Numbered from the stretch's first letter, positions 48,628 through 59,573 are shown. The stretch: DNA of 64,000 nucleotides from Halopseudomonas litoralis (GCF_900105005.1 NZ_LT629748.1:1240001-1304000), one strand, 5' to 3'. Translations and numbers: made by a program. Notes: generated by a model from the letters alone, not told the origin.

Positions 48628-49707
48628 ATGAAGAAGAAGTTGATTGCGCTTGTTGTTGGTGCTGCTGCAGTAGCTCCTAGCCTGGCAATGGCTGATGTTA
48701 CCGTCTACGGTCGTGCACACGTTTCCACCGACTTCCTGGATGATGGCGCCGATTATTCCGAAACCAACATCTCCAGCAACTCTTCGCGCTTGGGCTTCAA
48801 AGGTGATCATCAGATCAACCCGAACCTGAAAGCGTTCTTCCAGATTGAGCAGCAGATCAACTTCAACACTGGTGAGAGCGACAGTGGTGAGAACTTCGCG
48901 ACCCGTGACACCTTCGTAGGTGTGGCTGGTACCAACTGGGGTGCGGTCCAGCTGGGTCGTTTCGACAGCCCTTTCAAGAAAGCCCGTGGCCCGGCCAACC
49001 TGTTCGGTGACCAGGTCGGTGATATGCGTAACCTGACCCGCGTCGGCAATGCTCGTTTCGATGAGCGTTACGACAACACCGTACAGTACACCACGCCGAG
49101 CCTAGGTGGCTTCAACATCCAACTGGCTTATTCGGTTTACGAAGGTCAATCGCGGATCGTTGATGAAACTCACGAGGATTACAATGAAGACTCCGATGCC
49201 TTCAGCACCTCGTTGAACTATGCTTCTGGCCCGTTCGAAGGTTCGCTGGCCTATGAAACTGCTGAGGAGAACACCGGTCGCGGTGAGCGTGATGGTATTC
49301 GTGCCGCAGCAGCCTACAAGCTGACTGATGCGTTCAAGATGGTCGGTTTCTATCAGACAGTCGAATATGATGACTCCGACGCTACGGCTGGCGATCGCGA
49401 TCTGTGGTCTGCCGATGTCTACGGTCTGGGTGGTGAGTTCAAGTTTGCCCCCAATACTGCGTTCAAAGCCATGTACATGACGCGTGACGCCGATGCTGAC
49501 AACGCTGACAGCGATATGTGGGTCGTGGGTGTTGAGCACAAGCTGGATAAGGCGGTTCGTGTTTATGCCAACTACGCGGTTGTGGATAACGATGACGATG
49601 TCGCTCTGACTCCGTGGAGCCAGGCTCGTACTGCTGATCCGGATGATGCTGATGCTTCGGGTGAAAAAGCTACTGGTTTTACTGTAGGTCTGCGTTACGA
49701 CTTCTGA
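48628..49707 (+). CDS. General outer-membrane porin
   Basis: This 359-residue porin of the Gram-negative general porin family (16-stranded, trimeric) has a signal peptide (KKKLIALVVGAAAVAPSLAMA) and the mature opening DVTVYGRAHVSTDFL. SSRLGFKGDHQINPNLKAFFQIEQQI and FVGVAGTNWGAVQLGRFDSPFKK are typical, and it ends in YDF with the usual terminal Phe. The protein is rich in Asp, suiting a cation-tolerant channel or a saline habitat. The start at 48628 follows GAAGGAG. It has its own unit, ended by a strong hairpin. Confidence 0.9.
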   Translation: MKKKLIALVVGAAAVAPSLAMADVTVYGRAHVSTDFLDDGADYSETNISSNSSRLGFKGDHQINPNLKAFFQIEQQINFNTGESDSGENFATRDTFVGVAGTNWGAVQLGRFDSPFKKARGPANLFGDQVGDMRNLTRVGNARFDERYDNTVQYTTPSLGGFNIQLAYSVYEGQSRIVDETHEDYNEDSDAFSTSLNYASGPFEGSLAYETAEENTGRGERDGIRAAAAYKLTDAFKMVGFYQTVEYDDSDATAGDRDLWSADVYGLGGEFKFAPNTAFKAMYMTRDADADNADSDMWVVGVEHKLDKAVRVYANYAVVDNDDDVALTPWSQARTADPDDADASGEKATGFTVGLRYDF

Positions 49708-49734
49708 TCTTACCTGACGGGAATGGAAGTACCG

Positions 49735-49765
49735 AACCGGGTTGCTCGCAACGAGCAACCCGGTT
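49735..49765 (+). terminator. Hairpin after the porin gene
   Basis: AACCGGGTTGCTCG and CGAGCAACCCGGTT form a perfect 14-pair stem with a three-base loop, 27 bases after the porin stop. There is little T after it, but the stem is very strong. Confidence 0.7.
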
Positions 49766-49927
49766 ATGCGTTCCTGCTGCGCGCTGATGCGTTGGTGGTA
49801 ACTGAAATGGCAGGCGACCGGCGCCTGTCATCGAATTGAAACCATTTGTTCTTATTCTTGTTTCGCCTGTCATCTTACAGGGTGGTCGCGATCGCCCAGC
49901 CTTGTCCATTCGCATCAAGGAGTTTCC

Positions 49928-50650
49928 ATGCGTAGTCTTTTTGTCCTCGCCATTGCCTGCCTGTTGTCGGCTTGCGCTCAGCAGTCCCAGATACAGCTCT
50001 ATCCTGGATCGCCGTTATCTGACGAGCAGGTGCTCACCGTGGTCGTGCCTAATGAGCTTGAAGTGCAAAGCATCAACGGCCAGCAGATTCCCTCCGCCAA
50101 TTGGAGTTTTGGTAACGCTGACAAACGTCTGGAGCTGCAGCCGGGTGTCTATCGGATCAATGCTTTCTACAAAAACGGTTTCGACATTGATGGCGGTATA
50201 AGCCATGAGGTAGTGCGTGGGCGTACTGCGACATTCATTGTTGATGGTCAGCCCGGTGAGCTGTGGCAGCTGGACTTCGATCGGCCCGAAAATCTGCAGC
50301 AAGCAAAGGCCTTTGAAGCCGCGTTCTCCGCCTGGACCGTTAATACCCGTACTGGTGAGCGGCACGCAGCAGAGGCTGGTCAGCGAAATAACTCCGTGAT
50401 CAACAACCTCATTGGTGGTACCGCTGACCCGGTGGCGGAACAAACCAGCGTGGCGCCGCTGGGTGCTGCTCCGGCCAGCGCGCGTGCAATTCAGCCTGCT
50501 CCAGCACAAGGCGTCGTCAGACCTATGCCGGGTGCGATGGCTAATGAAACCTTGCCGCACAACGATGCTACCTTGAGCACCCTGCAACAGATGTGGCAGC
50601 TGTTGGGTGATGACAGTCGCGCCGCCTTCCTGAAATGGGCGCAGCAGTGA
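49928..50650 (+). CDS. DUF2057-family lipoprotein
   Basis: This 240-residue lipoprotein has a lipobox LLSAC with Cys16 as the lipid anchor. The next part (LYPGSPLSDEQVLTVVVPNELEVQSINGQQIP, RLELQPGVYRINAFYKNGFDI) matches the DUF2057 (YccT) family, of unknown function. A low-complexity Ala/Pro linker precedes a C-terminal helix (ATLSTLQQMWQLLGDDSRAAFLKWAQQ). Residue +2 is Ala, so outer-membrane sorting is expected. The start follows an AAGGAG site at 49917-49922. Confidence 0.8.
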   Translation: MRSLFVLAIACLLSACAQQSQIQLYPGSPLSDEQVLTVVVPNELEVQSINGQQIPSANWSFGNADKRLELQPGVYRINAFYKNGFDIDGGISHEVVRGRTATFIVDGQPGELWQLDFDRPENLQQAKAFEAAFSAWTVNTRTGERHAAEAGQRNNSVINNLIGGTADPVAEQTSVAPLGAAPASARAIQPAPAQGVVRPMPGAMANETLPHNDATLSTLQQMWQLLGDDSRAAFLKWAQQ

Positions 50651-50716
50651 GATAGATCCTCGGTGGGAGGCTTTCATGCCTCCCACCCACTCTCCCGCTG
50701 TGGCATGCTTGTCGCC

Positions 50717-51841
50717 ATGCACATACGTCAACTGAATCACATAAGCGACATCTCTCCTGAACTCTGGGACGCTCTGCTACCCACGGACTATCCCTTTCTG
50801 CGCCATGCTTTTCTCCATGCACTGGAACACAGTGGATCGGTGACGCCGGTGCAGGGCTGGGAGCCAGCTCATCTGGTGGTAGAGACTACCGACGGTAGTC
50901 TGCAGGCGCTGCTGCCCCTGTATCGTAAGCAACACTCCTGGGGTGAATACGTTTTCGACTTTCAGTGGGCCGAGGCCTGGGAGCGGGCAGGGCAGCGCTA
51001 TTATCCCAAGCTGACGGCGGCCATTCCCTATTCTCCAGTGCAGGGGCCGCGCCTGCTGGCTCGCTGTGCGGACAGCCGTGGTTTGATCATCAGCTGGTTG
51101 CAACGAGCGCTGGCTGGCGACCAGGTCAGCGGCACGCATCTGCTGTTCAACGATGGCGAGGAGAATGCGGCGCTGGAGGCGGCGGGCTGGGTACAGCGGT
51201 TGGGCTGTCAGTTCCACTGGTTCAATCGTGGCTACGGCTGCTTCGAGGACTTTCTTGCGGTCTGTAATTCACGCAAGCGCAAGAACTTCCGTAAGGAGCG
51301 CCAGAGTGTTGCGGCTCAGGGTATTCAGTTTGAATGGCTCAGCGGTGGCGAGATCAGCATCGCCGATTGGGAGCGCTTCTATCCTTTTTATGCGGCGACT
51401 TATCTCAAGCGTGGGCGTCAGCCTTATCTCAGCGCTGCTTTCTTCCAACTGCTGTCAGCGGGCATGGCCGAGTCGGTAAGGCTGATATTTGCCAGAGAGG
51501 CCGGCCGGGATGTGGCAGGGGCGCTGTTTCTGGTGGGAGGGGATACCTTGTACGGTCGCTACTGGGGCTGTCTGGACGAATATGACCGGCTGCATTTCGA
51601 GACCTGTTTCTACCAGGGTATGGAGCGCTGTATTGCTGAAGGGTTGTCGCGCTTCGATGCCGGTGCGCAGGGTGAGCAGAAACTGTTGCGCGGATTCGAA
51701 CCGGTTCTGACTCAGTCGTGGCACAGAATGCAGCCTGGGCTGCATGAGGCGGTGGCAGACTTTCTGTTACGGGAAGGTGATTCGGTCAGGGCGTACCAGC
51801 AGGATGCCCGGCAGTATCTGCCGTATCGCCGGGAAGAATAA
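50717..51841 (+). CDS. GNAT-superfamily/FemAB-like protein (DUF482 type)
   Basis: This 374-residue protein belongs to the PF04339-type peptidogalycan/FemAB-like group within the GNAT superfamily. Visible blocks are PELWDALLPTDYPFLRHAFLHALE, FDFQWAEAWERAGQRYYPKLTAAIPYSPVQGPRLL, SRKRKNFRKERQSV and ALFLVGGDTLYGRYWGCLDEYDRLHFETCFYQGMERCI. It probably transfers an acyl or aminoacyl group; substrates are unknown. The ATG at 50717 was chosen by resemblance to relatives; ATG 50705 in the same frame is also possible, and neither has a clear ribosome site. Confidence 0.82.
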   Translation: MHIRQLNHISDISPELWDALLPTDYPFLRHAFLHALEHSGSVTPVQGWEPAHLVVETTDGSLQALLPLYRKQHSWGEYVFDFQWAEAWERAGQRYYPKLTAAIPYSPVQGPRLLARCADSRGLIISWLQRALAGDQVSGTHLLFNDGEENAALEAAGWVQRLGCQFHWFNRGYGCFEDFLAVCNSRKRKNFRKERQSVAAQGIQFEWLSGGEISIADWERFYPFYAATYLKRGRQPYLSAAFFQLLSAGMAESVRLIFAREAGRDVAGALFLVGGDTLYGRYWGCLDEYDRLHFETCFYQGMERCIAEGLSRFDAGAQGEQKLLRGFEPVLTQSWHRMQPGLHEAVADFLLREGDSVRAYQQDARQYLPYRREE

Positions 51842-51863
51842 TCTCCGGCGATACGGCGGGAGT

Positions 51864-52427
51864 TTATTCGGCCGCCTCAACTCGCTTGGCGCTGATGATG
51901 GTCACCGGGTTCTGCGGCACGTTCTGATGCCCGCCCTGGTTGCCGGTGGGCACCTTGGCAATGGTTTCCACCACGTGCTCGCCGGCGACGACCTTGCCGA
52001 ATACCGCATAGCCGAAATCGCGTGAACCGTGATTCAGGAAGTCATTGTTGGTCAGGTTGATAAAAAACTGGCTGGTAGCGCTATCCCGCACCTGGGTGCG
52101 TGCCATGGCCAGCGTGTAGCGATTGTTCTTCAGGCCGTTATCCGCTTCGTTCTTGATCGGTTGACCGACGGCACGCTGACGCATCTCGGGAGTAAAGCCA
52201 CCCCCCTGGATCATGAAGCCGGGGATGACGCGATGGAAAATCAGCCCATCATAATGACCGGCGTCGGTGTAACGCAGAAAGTTCTCGACCGAAATGGGCG
52301 CCTCTTCGGCATTCAGCTCGATTTCGATGTCGCCGTGGCTGGTGTTCAGTATGACGCGCGGGTTGTCGGCAAAAGCGGTGGTAGTGGCCAGCAGCAGGGC
52401 GCAGGTTCCTATGAGTCGTTTCAGCAT
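51864..52427 (-). CDS. ppiA: Periplasmic peptidyl-prolyl isomerase, cyclophilin type
   Basis: This 187-residue cyclophilin has a signal peptide ([19 protein letters not shown]). It catalyses cis-trans isomerisation of Xaa-Pro bonds in exported proteins. The catalytic region [16 protein letters not shown] carries the key Arg, and [17 protein letters not shown] is also conserved. The start at 52427 was chosen because the signal peptide begins there. It converges with the GNAT-fold gene and follows the LysR gene on the same strand. Confidence 0.93.
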   Translation of the reverse strand: MLKRLIGTCALLLATTTAFADNPRVILNTSHGDIEIELNAEEAPISVENFLRYTDAGHYDGLIFHRVIPGFMIQGGGFTPEMRQRAVGQPIKNEADNGLKNNRYTLAMARTQVRDSATSQFFINLTNNDFLNHGSRDFGYAVFGKVVAGEHVVETIAKVPTGNQGGHQNVPQNPVTIISAKRVEAAE

Positions 52428-52512
52428 TCTACAGCTCCGTGGGGTAGAAGATTCGGGGATGAGTGTAAGCACAACGGCGGTGGGAGACAATGTGGCATAT
52501 CGGCCCGACTTG

Positions 52513-53400
52513 TCACGTCCCGGAATGCTCGCAGATCAGATCTGCGAGAATGCGCGTGGCCGGGCCAAGTGGCTTGTCCTTGTTGGCATAGAGATACATG
52601 TTTGAGGCGCGGCGGCTGCCCTGTACCAGGGGTAATACTTTCAAGCTGCCGCGCTCCAGCGAATCCTTGATTTCATGCTCGGGCAGCCAGGCAAACCCCA
52701 GCCCCTGGCTTAACAGTTTGGCGGCGGTACTCAGGCTGGTGACTGTCCAGCGTTGCTCGGCACCCAGCCAGCCGGCATCCCGGGGCTGGCGGCGTCCCGA
52801 GTCTCGAATCACCACCTGAAGATGGGTTTCAAGGTCGCTGTGGGTGAGCGCGCGTTCGAGCAGGTGCAGAGGGTGCTCTGGATGAGCTACGGCAACAAAC
52901 TCAATGTCATTGAGTTGCTGCGGCAGATAGCCGGCGATGCTGATGCCGGAGATGGCCAGGTCAGCTGTGCCGCTGTGCAGACACTCTTCGACGCCGGAAA
53001 GCACCTCTTCACGCAGTTGTACCCGGCAGCCTTTACTCTGCGGCATGAAGGCCTTCAGTGCGCCAGCCAGACGCTCAGTAGGATAGGCTGCGTCCACTAC
53101 CAGCTGTACCTCGGCTTCCCAGCCCTGATCCATGTTCCAGGCCAGCTCTTCCAGTTGACTGGCTTGCTTGAGCAGGTTGCGTGAACGGCGCAGCAGAGCA
53201 GCACCGGCTTCGGTAAGCACGGCCTTGCGTCCGGCGATTTCCAGCAGTGGCACGCCGAGTTGCTCTTGCATGCGCGCCACGGTATAGCTCACCGAAGACT
53301 GTGAACGATGCAGCACCTCGGCGGCCTGGGCGAAGCCGCCGTGATCGACGACGGCTTGCAAGGTACGCCATTGTTCCAGGGTGACGCGCGGTGCTTTCAT
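52513..53400 (-). CDS. LysR-family transcription regulator
   Basis: This 295-residue regulator has an N-terminal winged helix ([49 protein letters not shown]) and a C-terminal periplasmic-binding-protein-like effector domain. It is divergent from a small secreted-protein gene 55 bases away and upstream of ppiA by 85 bases on the same strand. Neither neighbour suggests its ligand. Confidence 0.9.
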   Translation of the reverse strand: MKAPRVTLEQWRTLQAVVDHGGFAQAAEVLHRSQSSVSYTVARMQEQLGVPLLEIAGRKAVLTEAGAALLRRSRNLLKQASQLEELAWNMDQGWEAEVQLVVDAAYPTERLAGALKAFMPQSKGCRVQLREEVLSGVEECLHSGTADLAISGISIAGYLPQQLNDIEFVAVAHPEHPLHLLERALTHSDLETHLQVVIRDSGRRQPRDAGWLGAEQRWTVTSLSTAAKLLSQGLGFAWLPEHEIKDSLERGSLKVLPLVQGSRRASNMYLYANKDKPLGPATRILADLICEHSGT

Positions 53401-53455
53401 CGATGGAGCCTCTGGCCTATGCTGATGGTGTGGAGTTTGCCAATACGAGGATGCA

Positions 53456-53773
53456 ATGTATCAATATTTGCTGGCCGTTGGGATAGCTCTGGGTTGGACG
53501 ATGCCGGCGTGGGGATTTCCGATTGATGTTGATGTGCAGCCCGGTGCAGCTGAGGTGTCGGTCAGCAGTACTGATCTGATCAATATCGCAGCGATCAATC
53601 TGACCAGTCACGCGGCGACACCGCTGCGCTGCCAGGCCACTTTCGTCAATGGCCCTGAGCGGCCGCTGCCTCGGCGATTGCATCTGCAGCCGGGCGAGGG
53701 GGTCACGCTGACTCACGAATTCACGCGCGAGATTATTCGGGTTCGTGTCAGTATTGATTGCGCACCGGAGTGA
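53456..53773 (+). CDS. Small secreted protein of unknown function
   Basis: This 105-residue protein has a signal peptide (YQYLLAVGIALGWTMPAWG) cut before FPIDVDV. The rest looks like a small all-beta domain with two Cys residues (LRCQATF, SIDCAPE) that could form a disulfide. I recall a similar gene near uvrB in pseudomonads but no function. It ends just before a bidirectional terminator. Confidence 0.7.
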   Translation: MYQYLLAVGIALGWTMPAWGFPIDVDVQPGAAEVSVSSTDLINIAAINLTSHAATPLRCQATFVNGPERPLPRRLHLQPGEGVTLTHEFTREIIRVRVSIDCAPE

Positions 53774-53793
53774 GGTGTTTTCTGCGCGCACAA

Positions 53794-53817
53794 AAAACCC
53801 GGCTATTGCCGGGTTTT
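53794..53817. terminator. Bidirectional terminator between the small gene and tRNA-Asn
   Basis: AAAACCCGGC (53794-53803) pairs with GCCGGGTTTT (53808-53817) around TATT. It has Ts on the plus strand and a run of As on the left that gives Ts on the minus strand, so it can stop both converging transcripts. Confidence 0.85.
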
Positions 53818-53825
53818 CTGAATAT

Positions 53826-53901
53826 TGGCTCCGCGACCAGGACTCGAACCTGGGACCCAATGATTAACAGTCATTTGCTCTACCAACTGAGCTATCGCGG
53901 A
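53826..53901 (-). tRNA. tRNA-Asn (anticodon GTT)
   Basis: This 76-base tRNA includes the encoded CCA. The acceptor TCCGCGA pairs with TCGCGGA. The anticodon loop is CTGTTAA and the T loop is TTCGAGT in a CCAGG/CCTGG stem. All four arms pair well. The encoded CCA is at 53826-53828. Confidence 0.97.
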
Positions 53902-53981
53902 TCGGATGTGCGCACTTTACCAAAAAAACTTTTCAAGTCAACACCTTGAACCGCTTTCCAATAAGTGCTCACAGGTTCCGT

Positions 53982-55187
53982 TCAACCTTCAAGCAGGACT
54001 TTGGCCATGGCATTGGCGACCACGTCGATGTTGTTGTCATTCAATGCGGCAACGCAAATGCGTCCACTACCGACCGCATAGATGGCGGACTCTTCAGCCA
54101 GCCGAGCGACCTGTTCGCGGGTCAGGCCGGAGAAGGAGAACATGCCCCGTTGCTGCTGAATGAAGCTGACATCCTGTTGCACACCTGCTGCCTGCAATTT
54201 CTCGACCAGCGCCTGACGCATCTGCTTGACGCGCACACGCATCTCGGCGAGCTCCTGTTCCCAAATGGCGTAGAGTTCTGCGTTGTTCAGTACTGCAGCC
54301 ACTACTTTGGCGCCATGGGTCGGCGGGTTGGAGTAGTTGGTGCGAATCACCCGCTTGAGCTGTGACAGCACGCGCTCGCCTTCCTCGGGAGTCTCGGTGA
54401 TCAGCGTCAGCGCGCCAACCCGTTCGCCGTACAACGAGAAGGATTTGGAAAAGGAGCTGGCAATCAGGCAGGGCAGGCCTGCTTCGGCAAACAGGCGTAC
54501 AGCCAAGGCATCCTCTTCCAGATTGTCGCCAAACCCCTGATAGGCGATGTCCAGAAAGGGCACATGGTTGCGCTTGCGGACAACCTCGATCACCTGTTTC
54601 CACTCATCCACACCGAGATCAACGCCGGTCGGGTTGTGGCAGCAGGCGTGAAGCAGAACCACACTGCCTTCGGGTAACTGTTCGATGCCCTGCAACATGC
54701 CCTGCAGATTCAGGCCGTGGGTAGCCGGATCGTAATAAGGGTAGGTCACGACCTCATAGCCTGCCGCTTCAAACAGCGAGCGATGGTTTTCCCAGCTGGG
54801 ATCGCTGATCGCGACCAGGCGCTTGCCAGACAGGCGATACAGGAAGTCGGCACCCAGTTTCAGCGCGCCGGTACCACCCAGTGACTGCGCGGTGATCAGC
54901 CTGCCGGAGGACAGCAATGCGGAGTCGGCGCCCAGCAGCAATTTCTGCACGGCGAGATCATAGGGCGCCAGACCTTCCATGGGCAGATAGGTACGCGGGG
55001 CGTGTTCGGCTACGCGGGCTTCTTCCGCTGCCTGAACTGCGCGCAACAGAGGAACCTTGCCGTTTTCGTCGTAATAGACGCCAACGCCCAGATTGACTTT
55101 TTCTTCACGCGGATCAGCATTGAAGGCTTCGTTCAGGCCAAGGATGGGATCGCGTGGCGCCATTTCAACGGGGGAAAACAGACTCAT
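53982..55187 (-). CDS. Aspartate/aromatic amino-acid aminotransferase
   Basis: This 401-residue class I PLP enzyme transfers the amino group between aspartate or aromatic amino acids and 2-oxoglutarate. The family opening FSPVEMAPRDPILGLNEAFNADPREEKVNLGVGVYYDE, CHNPTGVDL, and Lys248 in SSFSKSFSLYGERVG (Schiff base) are present, plus a C-terminal substrate Arg in GSGRICVAAL. It resembles the TyrB/PhhC branch as much as AspC, so the preferred substrate is left open. The start at 55187 (SLFSPVEMAPRD) fits the family. It is divergent from uvrB. Confidence 0.93.
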   Translation of the reverse strand: MSLFSPVEMAPRDPILGLNEAFNADPREEKVNLGVGVYYDENGKVPLLRAVQAAEEARVAEHAPRTYLPMEGLAPYDLAVQKLLLGADSALLSSGRLITAQSLGGTGALKLGADFLYRLSGKRLVAISDPSWENHRSLFEAAGYEVVTYPYYDPATHGLNLQGMLQGIEQLPEGSVVLLHACCHNPTGVDLGVDEWKQVIEVVRKRNHVPFLDIAYQGFGDNLEEDALAVRLFAEAGLPCLIASSFSKSFSLYGERVGALTLITETPEEGERVLSQLKRVIRTNYSNPPTHGAKVVAAVLNNAELYAIWEQELAEMRVRVKQMRQALVEKLQAAGVQQDVSFIQQQRGMFSFSGLTREQVARLAEESAIYAVGSGRICVAALNDNNIDVVANAMAKVLLEG

Positions 55188-55338
55188 GATATGGGCAGAC
55201 TCGAAACAGGTGAATGTAGGTGTCGGGCTATGCCGCAGGCGGCTGGCTATTATAAACAGAGACGCGCGCAGGGTGCGAGTCCATGGAAGGGCAATGCTAT
55301 GATAAGGGTTGTCTGTCCATACGTGGTGCCCCCTGATT

Positions 55339-57354
55339 ATGAGCCAATTCAATCTGCAAACCCGTTTCAAACCGGCCGGTGACCAACCCGTTGCCATAGA
55401 GCAATTGGTGGAGGGGCTGGAAGCGGGTCTGTCACATCAGACGCTGCTCGGGGTAACCGGGTCGGGGAAGACCTTCACCATTGCCAATGTCATTCAGCGC
55501 ATGCAGCGGCCGGCGATTATCATGGCGCCAAACAAGACGCTGGCTGCGCAGCTGTACGGGGAGTTCCGCGAGTTCTTTCCGAACAACGCGGTGGAGTACT
55601 TCGTTTCCTATTATGACTATTACCAACCCGAAGCCTACGTGCCGGCGTCGGATACCTTCATCGAGAAGGATGCCTCGATCAACGATCATATCGAGCAGAT
55701 GCGTCTGTCTGCGACCAAGGCGCTGATGGAGAGACCCGATGCGATCATCGTGGCGACTGTTTCGGCGATCTACGGTCTGGGGGATCCGGAGTCCTATCTG
55801 CGGATGGTGCTGCATATCGATAGGGGGGACGTTCTCGACCAGCGAACCCTGCTGCGCCGGTTGGCCGAGTTGCAATACACCCGCAATGATATGGAGTTGT
55901 CCCGTGCTAACTACCGGGTCCGCGGGGATGTGATTGATGTCTATCCGGCTGAGTCCGACCTTGAGGCGATTCGTATTGAGTTGTTCGATGATACAGTGGA
56001 AACGATCAGCTTCTTCGATCCGCTTACGGGTGAGGTTCTACGTAAGGTTCCGCGCGTAACTATCTATCCTAAATCACATTATGTGACACCAAGAGAGAAG
56101 CTGCTGGAAGCGGTGGAAGAGATCAAGGTCGAGTTGAAGGAGCGGCTGGAGGTGCTCAATAGCCAGAACAAGCTGGTCGAGGCGCAACGTCTGGAGCAGC
56201 GTACCCGCTTCGATATGGAAATGATCATGGAGCTGGGATATTGCAACGGTATCGAGAACTACTCTCGCTACCTGTCCGGCCGGCCCATAGGTGAAGCTCC
56301 GCCAACTCTGTTCGATTATCTGCCGGAGAACGCGCTGCTGATCATTGATGAGTCCCACGTCTCGGTGCCGCAGGTCGGCGCGATGTACAAAGGCGACCGT
56401 TCACGCAAGGAAACACTGGTGGAATACGGCTTCCGCCTGCCATCGGCACTGGATAACCGGCCCATGCGCTTCGATGAGTGGGAGGCAATCTCGCCGCAGG
56501 CCATTTTTGTATCCGCGACCCCCGGGCCCTATGAGGAAACCCATGCCGGTCGCGTGGTGGAGCAGGTGGTACGGCCGACCGGCCTGGTGGACCCGCTGAT
56601 CGAAGTGCGCCCGGCCACGACGCAGGTTGATGATCTGCTGTCGGAAATCGGCCTGCGTGTCGCCCAGGGCGACCGGGTGCTGGTTACCACCTTGACCAAG
56701 CGCATGGCAGAAGACCTCACTGACTATCTGGCTGACCATGGTGTGCGGGTGCGCTATCTGCACTCGGATATCGATACGGTTGAGCGGGTGGAGATTATTC
56801 GTGACTTGCGTATCGGCGGTTTCGATGTGCTGGTCGGCATTAACTTGTTGCGCGAAGGTCTTGATATGCCGGAGGTTTCTCTCGTTGCGATACTGGATGC
56901 GGACAAAGAGGGCTTTCTTCGTTCGGAGCGCTCGCTGATTCAGACAATTGGTCGTGCGGCGCGGAACCTGAACGGCAAGGCCATTCTGTACGCCGATCGC
57001 ATGACCGGTTCAATGGAGCGCGCGATCGGCGAAACCGATCGTCGTCGTGCCAAACAGATTGCCTTTAACCTGGAGCATGGCATCACGCCAAAAGGCGTGG
57101 TCAAAAGCGTGCAGGATATTCTCGAAGGCGCAGTGGTGCCGGGCAGCCGCTCGAACAAGCGACGCCAGCTCAAGGCCGCCGAGGACGCTGCCGAATATGG
57201 CGCGGAGAAGCTACGTTCGCCATCGGAGATCACCAAGCGTATTCGCCAGATGGAAGAGAAAATGTACCAGCACGCGCGGGATCTGGAATTCGAAGCGGCG
57301 GGGCAGCTGCGGGACGATATCCAGGAGCTGCGCAAGCGGTTGGTGAACATCTGA
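55339..57354 (+). CDS. uvrB: Excinuclease ABC subunit B
   Basis: This 671-residue DNA repair helicase-like protein verifies damage and loads UvrC. It has Walker [11 protein letters not shown], the damage-probing beta-hairpin [30 protein letters not shown] (motif II), helicase motifs SATPGPYE and QTIGRAARN, and a C-terminal UVR domain for UvrC contact. Full length. I saw no convincing LexA box in the gap shared with the aminotransferase gene. Confidence 0.96.
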   Translation: MSQFNLQTRFKPAGDQPVAIEQLVEGLEAGLSHQTLLGVTGSGKTFTIANVIQRMQRPAIIMAPNKTLAAQLYGEFREFFPNNAVEYFVSYYDYYQPEAYVPASDTFIEKDASINDHIEQMRLSATKALMERPDAIIVATVSAIYGLGDPESYLRMVLHIDRGDVLDQRTLLRRLAELQYTRNDMELSRANYRVRGDVIDVYPAESDLEAIRIELFDDTVETISFFDPLTGEVLRKVPRVTIYPKSHYVTPREKLLEAVEEIKVELKERLEVLNSQNKLVEAQRLEQRTRFDMEMIMELGYCNGIENYSRYLSGRPIGEAPPTLFDYLPENALLIIDESHVSVPQVGAMYKGDRSRKETLVEYGFRLPSALDNRPMRFDEWEAISPQAIFVSATPGPYEETHAGRVVEQVVRPTGLVDPLIEVRPATTQVDDLLSEIGLRVAQGDRVLVTTLTKRMAEDLTDYLADHGVRVRYLHSDIDTVERVEIIRDLRIGGFDVLVGINLLREGLDMPEVSLVAILDADKEGFLRSERSLIQTIGRAARNLNGKAILYADRMTGSMERAIGETDRRRAKQIAFNLEHGITPKGVVKSVQDILEGAVVPGSRSNKRRQLKAAEDAAEYGAEKLRSPSEITKRIRQMEEKMYQHARDLEFEAAGQLRDDIQELRKRLVNI

Positions 57355-57435
57355 AAAAGTCTGAGTTTTTATAGTTATTCAGTAACTTAGGGGTTGACGG
57401 GTTTTAGAGGGGTGCGTATAGTTCGCCTCCATTGC

Positions 57436-57512
57436 AGGCACGTAGCTCAGTTGGTTAGAGCACCACCTTGACATGGTGGGGGTCGGTGGTTCGAATCCAC
57501 TCGTGCCTACCA
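57436..57512 (+). tRNA. tRNA-Val (anticodon GAC)
   Basis: This 77-base tRNA includes the encoded CCA. The acceptor AGGCACG pairs with CGTGCCT, the anticodon loop is TTGACAT in a CCACC/GGTGG stem and the T arm is GGTGG-TTCGAAT-CCACT. It is followed at once by a strong terminator. Confidence 0.97.
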
Positions 57513-57516
57513 AATT

Positions 57517-57547
57517 AAAGCCCGATCACCCTGTGATCGGGCTTTTT
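57517..57547 (+). terminator. Intrinsic terminator after tRNA-Val
   Basis: GCCCGATCAC (57520-57529) pairs with GTGATCGGGC (57533-57542), preceded by AAA and followed by TTTTT, with a three-base loop. Confidence 0.9.
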
Positions 57548-57645
57548 CATTTCTGCGTCGAGAGGGATGCCGACAGCGGCAGGCTCTTCGATACATTTCC
57601 ATCATGTGGCCTTGCGTAGCGGTCACCACTGAGAAGGAGCGGTAT

Positions 57646-59571
57646 ATGCCCACTATTACTCTTCCTGACGGCAGTCAGCGCACTTTTGATCACCCTGTAA
57701 GCGTAGCCGACGTGGCGCAATCCATTGGCGCGGGCCTGGCCAAGGCGACTGTGGCAGGCAAGGTCGATGGCCGTCTGGTCGACGCCTGTGACGTCATTGA
57801 CTCTGATGCTCATCTGCAGATCATTACGCCGAAAGACGAAGAGGGGCTGGAGATCATTCGTCACTCCTGTGCTCATCTGGTTGGTCACGCGGTCAAGCAG
57901 CTGTACCCGACGGCCAAAATGGTGATCGGTCCGGTCATTGATGAAGGCTTCTATTACGACATCGCCTATGAGCGCTCCTTCACGCCGGAAGATATGGCAG
58001 CAATCGAGTCGCGCATGCGTGCGCTGATCGCCACTGAATACGATGTCATCAAGAAGATGACGCCGCGTCAGGAAGTGATCGAGCTGTTCCGTGTCCGTGG
58101 CGAGGAATACAAGCTGCGTCTGATCGAGGATATGCCCGATGAGCAGGCGATGGGGCTGTATCATCACGAAGAATACGTCGACATGTGCCGCGGTCCGCAC
58201 GTGCCCAACACCCGCTTCCTCAAGGCCTTCCAGCTGACCCGTATTTCCGGCGCCTACTGGCGTGGGGATGCGAAGAACGAACAGCTGCAGCGCATCTACG
58301 GCACCGCTTGGGCGGACAAGAAGCAATTGGCTGCCTATATCAAGCGTATCGAAGAAGCGGAGAAGCGTGATCATCGCAAAATCGGTAAGCGTCTGAATCT
58401 GTTCCACATGCAGGAAGAAGCGCCTGGCATGGTGTTCTGGCACCCGGACGGCTGGACCGTCTATCAGGTGCTCGAGCAGTACATGCGCAAGCTGCAGTTG
58501 GATGCTGGCTACCGTGAGATTCGTACCCCGCAGGTTGTGGATCGAGTGCTCTGGGAACGTTCCGGCCACTGGGAACACTACTCCGCCAACATGTTCACCA
58601 CCGAGTCGGAAAGCCGCGATTACGCGATCAAGCCGATGAACTGCCCGTGCCACATCCAGGTATTCAATCAGGGACTGAAAAGCTACCGTGAGCTGCCTCT
58701 GCGTCTGGCCGAGTTCGGCTCTTGTCATCGCAATGAGCCTTCCGGTTCGCTGCATGGCCTGATGCGGGTGCGCGGTTTTACTCAGGATGATGCGCATATC
58801 TTCTGTACCGACGAGCAGGTCAAGGCCGAGGCGTCCGATTTCATTGCGTTGACGCTGCAAGTTTACCGTGATTTCGGTTTTGATGATGTCGAGCTGAAGC
58901 TGTCCACTCGTCCGGAAGATCGGATGGGCGACGATGCGGATTGGGATCAGGCGGAGCAAGGGCTTGAGGCAGCATTGAATGAAGCTGGGCTGAAGTGGGA
59001 TCTGCAGCCGGGTGAAGGCGCCTTCTACGGTCCGAAAATCGAATTTTCTCTGCGCGATTGCCTTGGGCGGGTCTGGCAGTGCGGTACATTGCAGCTGGAC
59101 TTCATGCTGCCGGGTCGTCTGGGCGCGCAATACGTAGCAGAAGACGGTGCTCGCAAAACGCCAGTCATGCTGCACCGTGCGATCCTGGGGTCGTTCGAAC
59201 GCTTCATTGGTATTCTGATCGAGCATTACGCTGGGGATTTCCCCGCCTGGCTCGCCCCGACCCAGGTCGCGGTACTGAATATTACTGATAATCAGGCGGA
59301 ATTTTGCCAGGAAGTTGAGAAATCTCTCAATGAAATGGGATATCGTGCTATTGCGGACTTGAGAAACGAGAAGATCGGCTTTAAAATCCGCGAGCATACT
59401 TTGCACAAGACTCCCTATCTGCTGGTAATTGGCGACCGGGAAGTCGAATCGCACACTGTGGCCGTGCGCACGCGGGAGGGTAAAGACCTGGGTATAATGA
59501 AAATTGCCGAGTTCTCCGAGTTCCTTGCCCGCGCCGTTGCACAACGAGGCCGCCCGAATTCGGAGCAATAA
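57646..59571 (+). CDS. thrS: Threonyl-tRNA synthetase
   Basis: This 641-residue class II synthetase has an N-terminal TGS domain ([27 protein letters not shown]), an editing domain with HxxxH ([16 protein letters not shown]), a catalytic core with zinc-binding Cys in MNCPCHIQ, motif 2 and motif 3, and a C-terminal anticodon domain. The start at 57646 follows AAGGAG. It leads the translation operon thrS-infC-rpmI-rplT-(pheS-pheT); infC starts two bases after its stop. Confidence 0.96.
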   Translation: MPTITLPDGSQRTFDHPVSVADVAQSIGAGLAKATVAGKVDGRLVDACDVIDSDAHLQIITPKDEEGLEIIRHSCAHLVGHAVKQLYPTAKMVIGPVIDEGFYYDIAYERSFTPEDMAAIESRMRALIATEYDVIKKMTPRQEVIELFRVRGEEYKLRLIEDMPDEQAMGLYHHEEYVDMCRGPHVPNTRFLKAFQLTRISGAYWRGDAKNEQLQRIYGTAWADKKQLAAYIKRIEEAEKRDHRKIGKRLNLFHMQEEAPGMVFWHPDGWTVYQVLEQYMRKLQLDAGYREIRTPQVVDRVLWERSGHWEHYSANMFTTESESRDYAIKPMNCPCHIQVFNQGLKSYRELPLRLAEFGSCHRNEPSGSLHGLMRVRGFTQDDAHIFCTDEQVKAEASDFIALTLQVYRDFGFDDVELKLSTRPEDRMGDDADWDQAEQGLEAALNEAGLKWDLQPGEGAFYGPKIEFSLRDCLGRVWQCGTLQLDFMLPGRLGAQYVAEDGARKTPVMLHRAILGSFERFIGILIEHYAGDFPAWLAPTQVAVLNITDNQAEFCQEVEKSLNEMGYRAIADLRNEKIGFKIREHTLHKTPYLLVIGDREVESHTVAVRTREGKDLGIMKIAEFSEFLARAVAQRGRPNSEQ

Positions 59572-59573
59572 AG

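Noticed and set aside
55190..55338. LexA (SOS) box ahead of uvrB
   Set aside because: I found no CTGT-N8-ACAG palindrome in the gap.
57547..59568. Long open frame (673 codons) antisense to thrS
   Set aside because: It is a shadow of the strong codon bias in thrS; the product resembles nothing and crosses the terminator after tRNA-Val.
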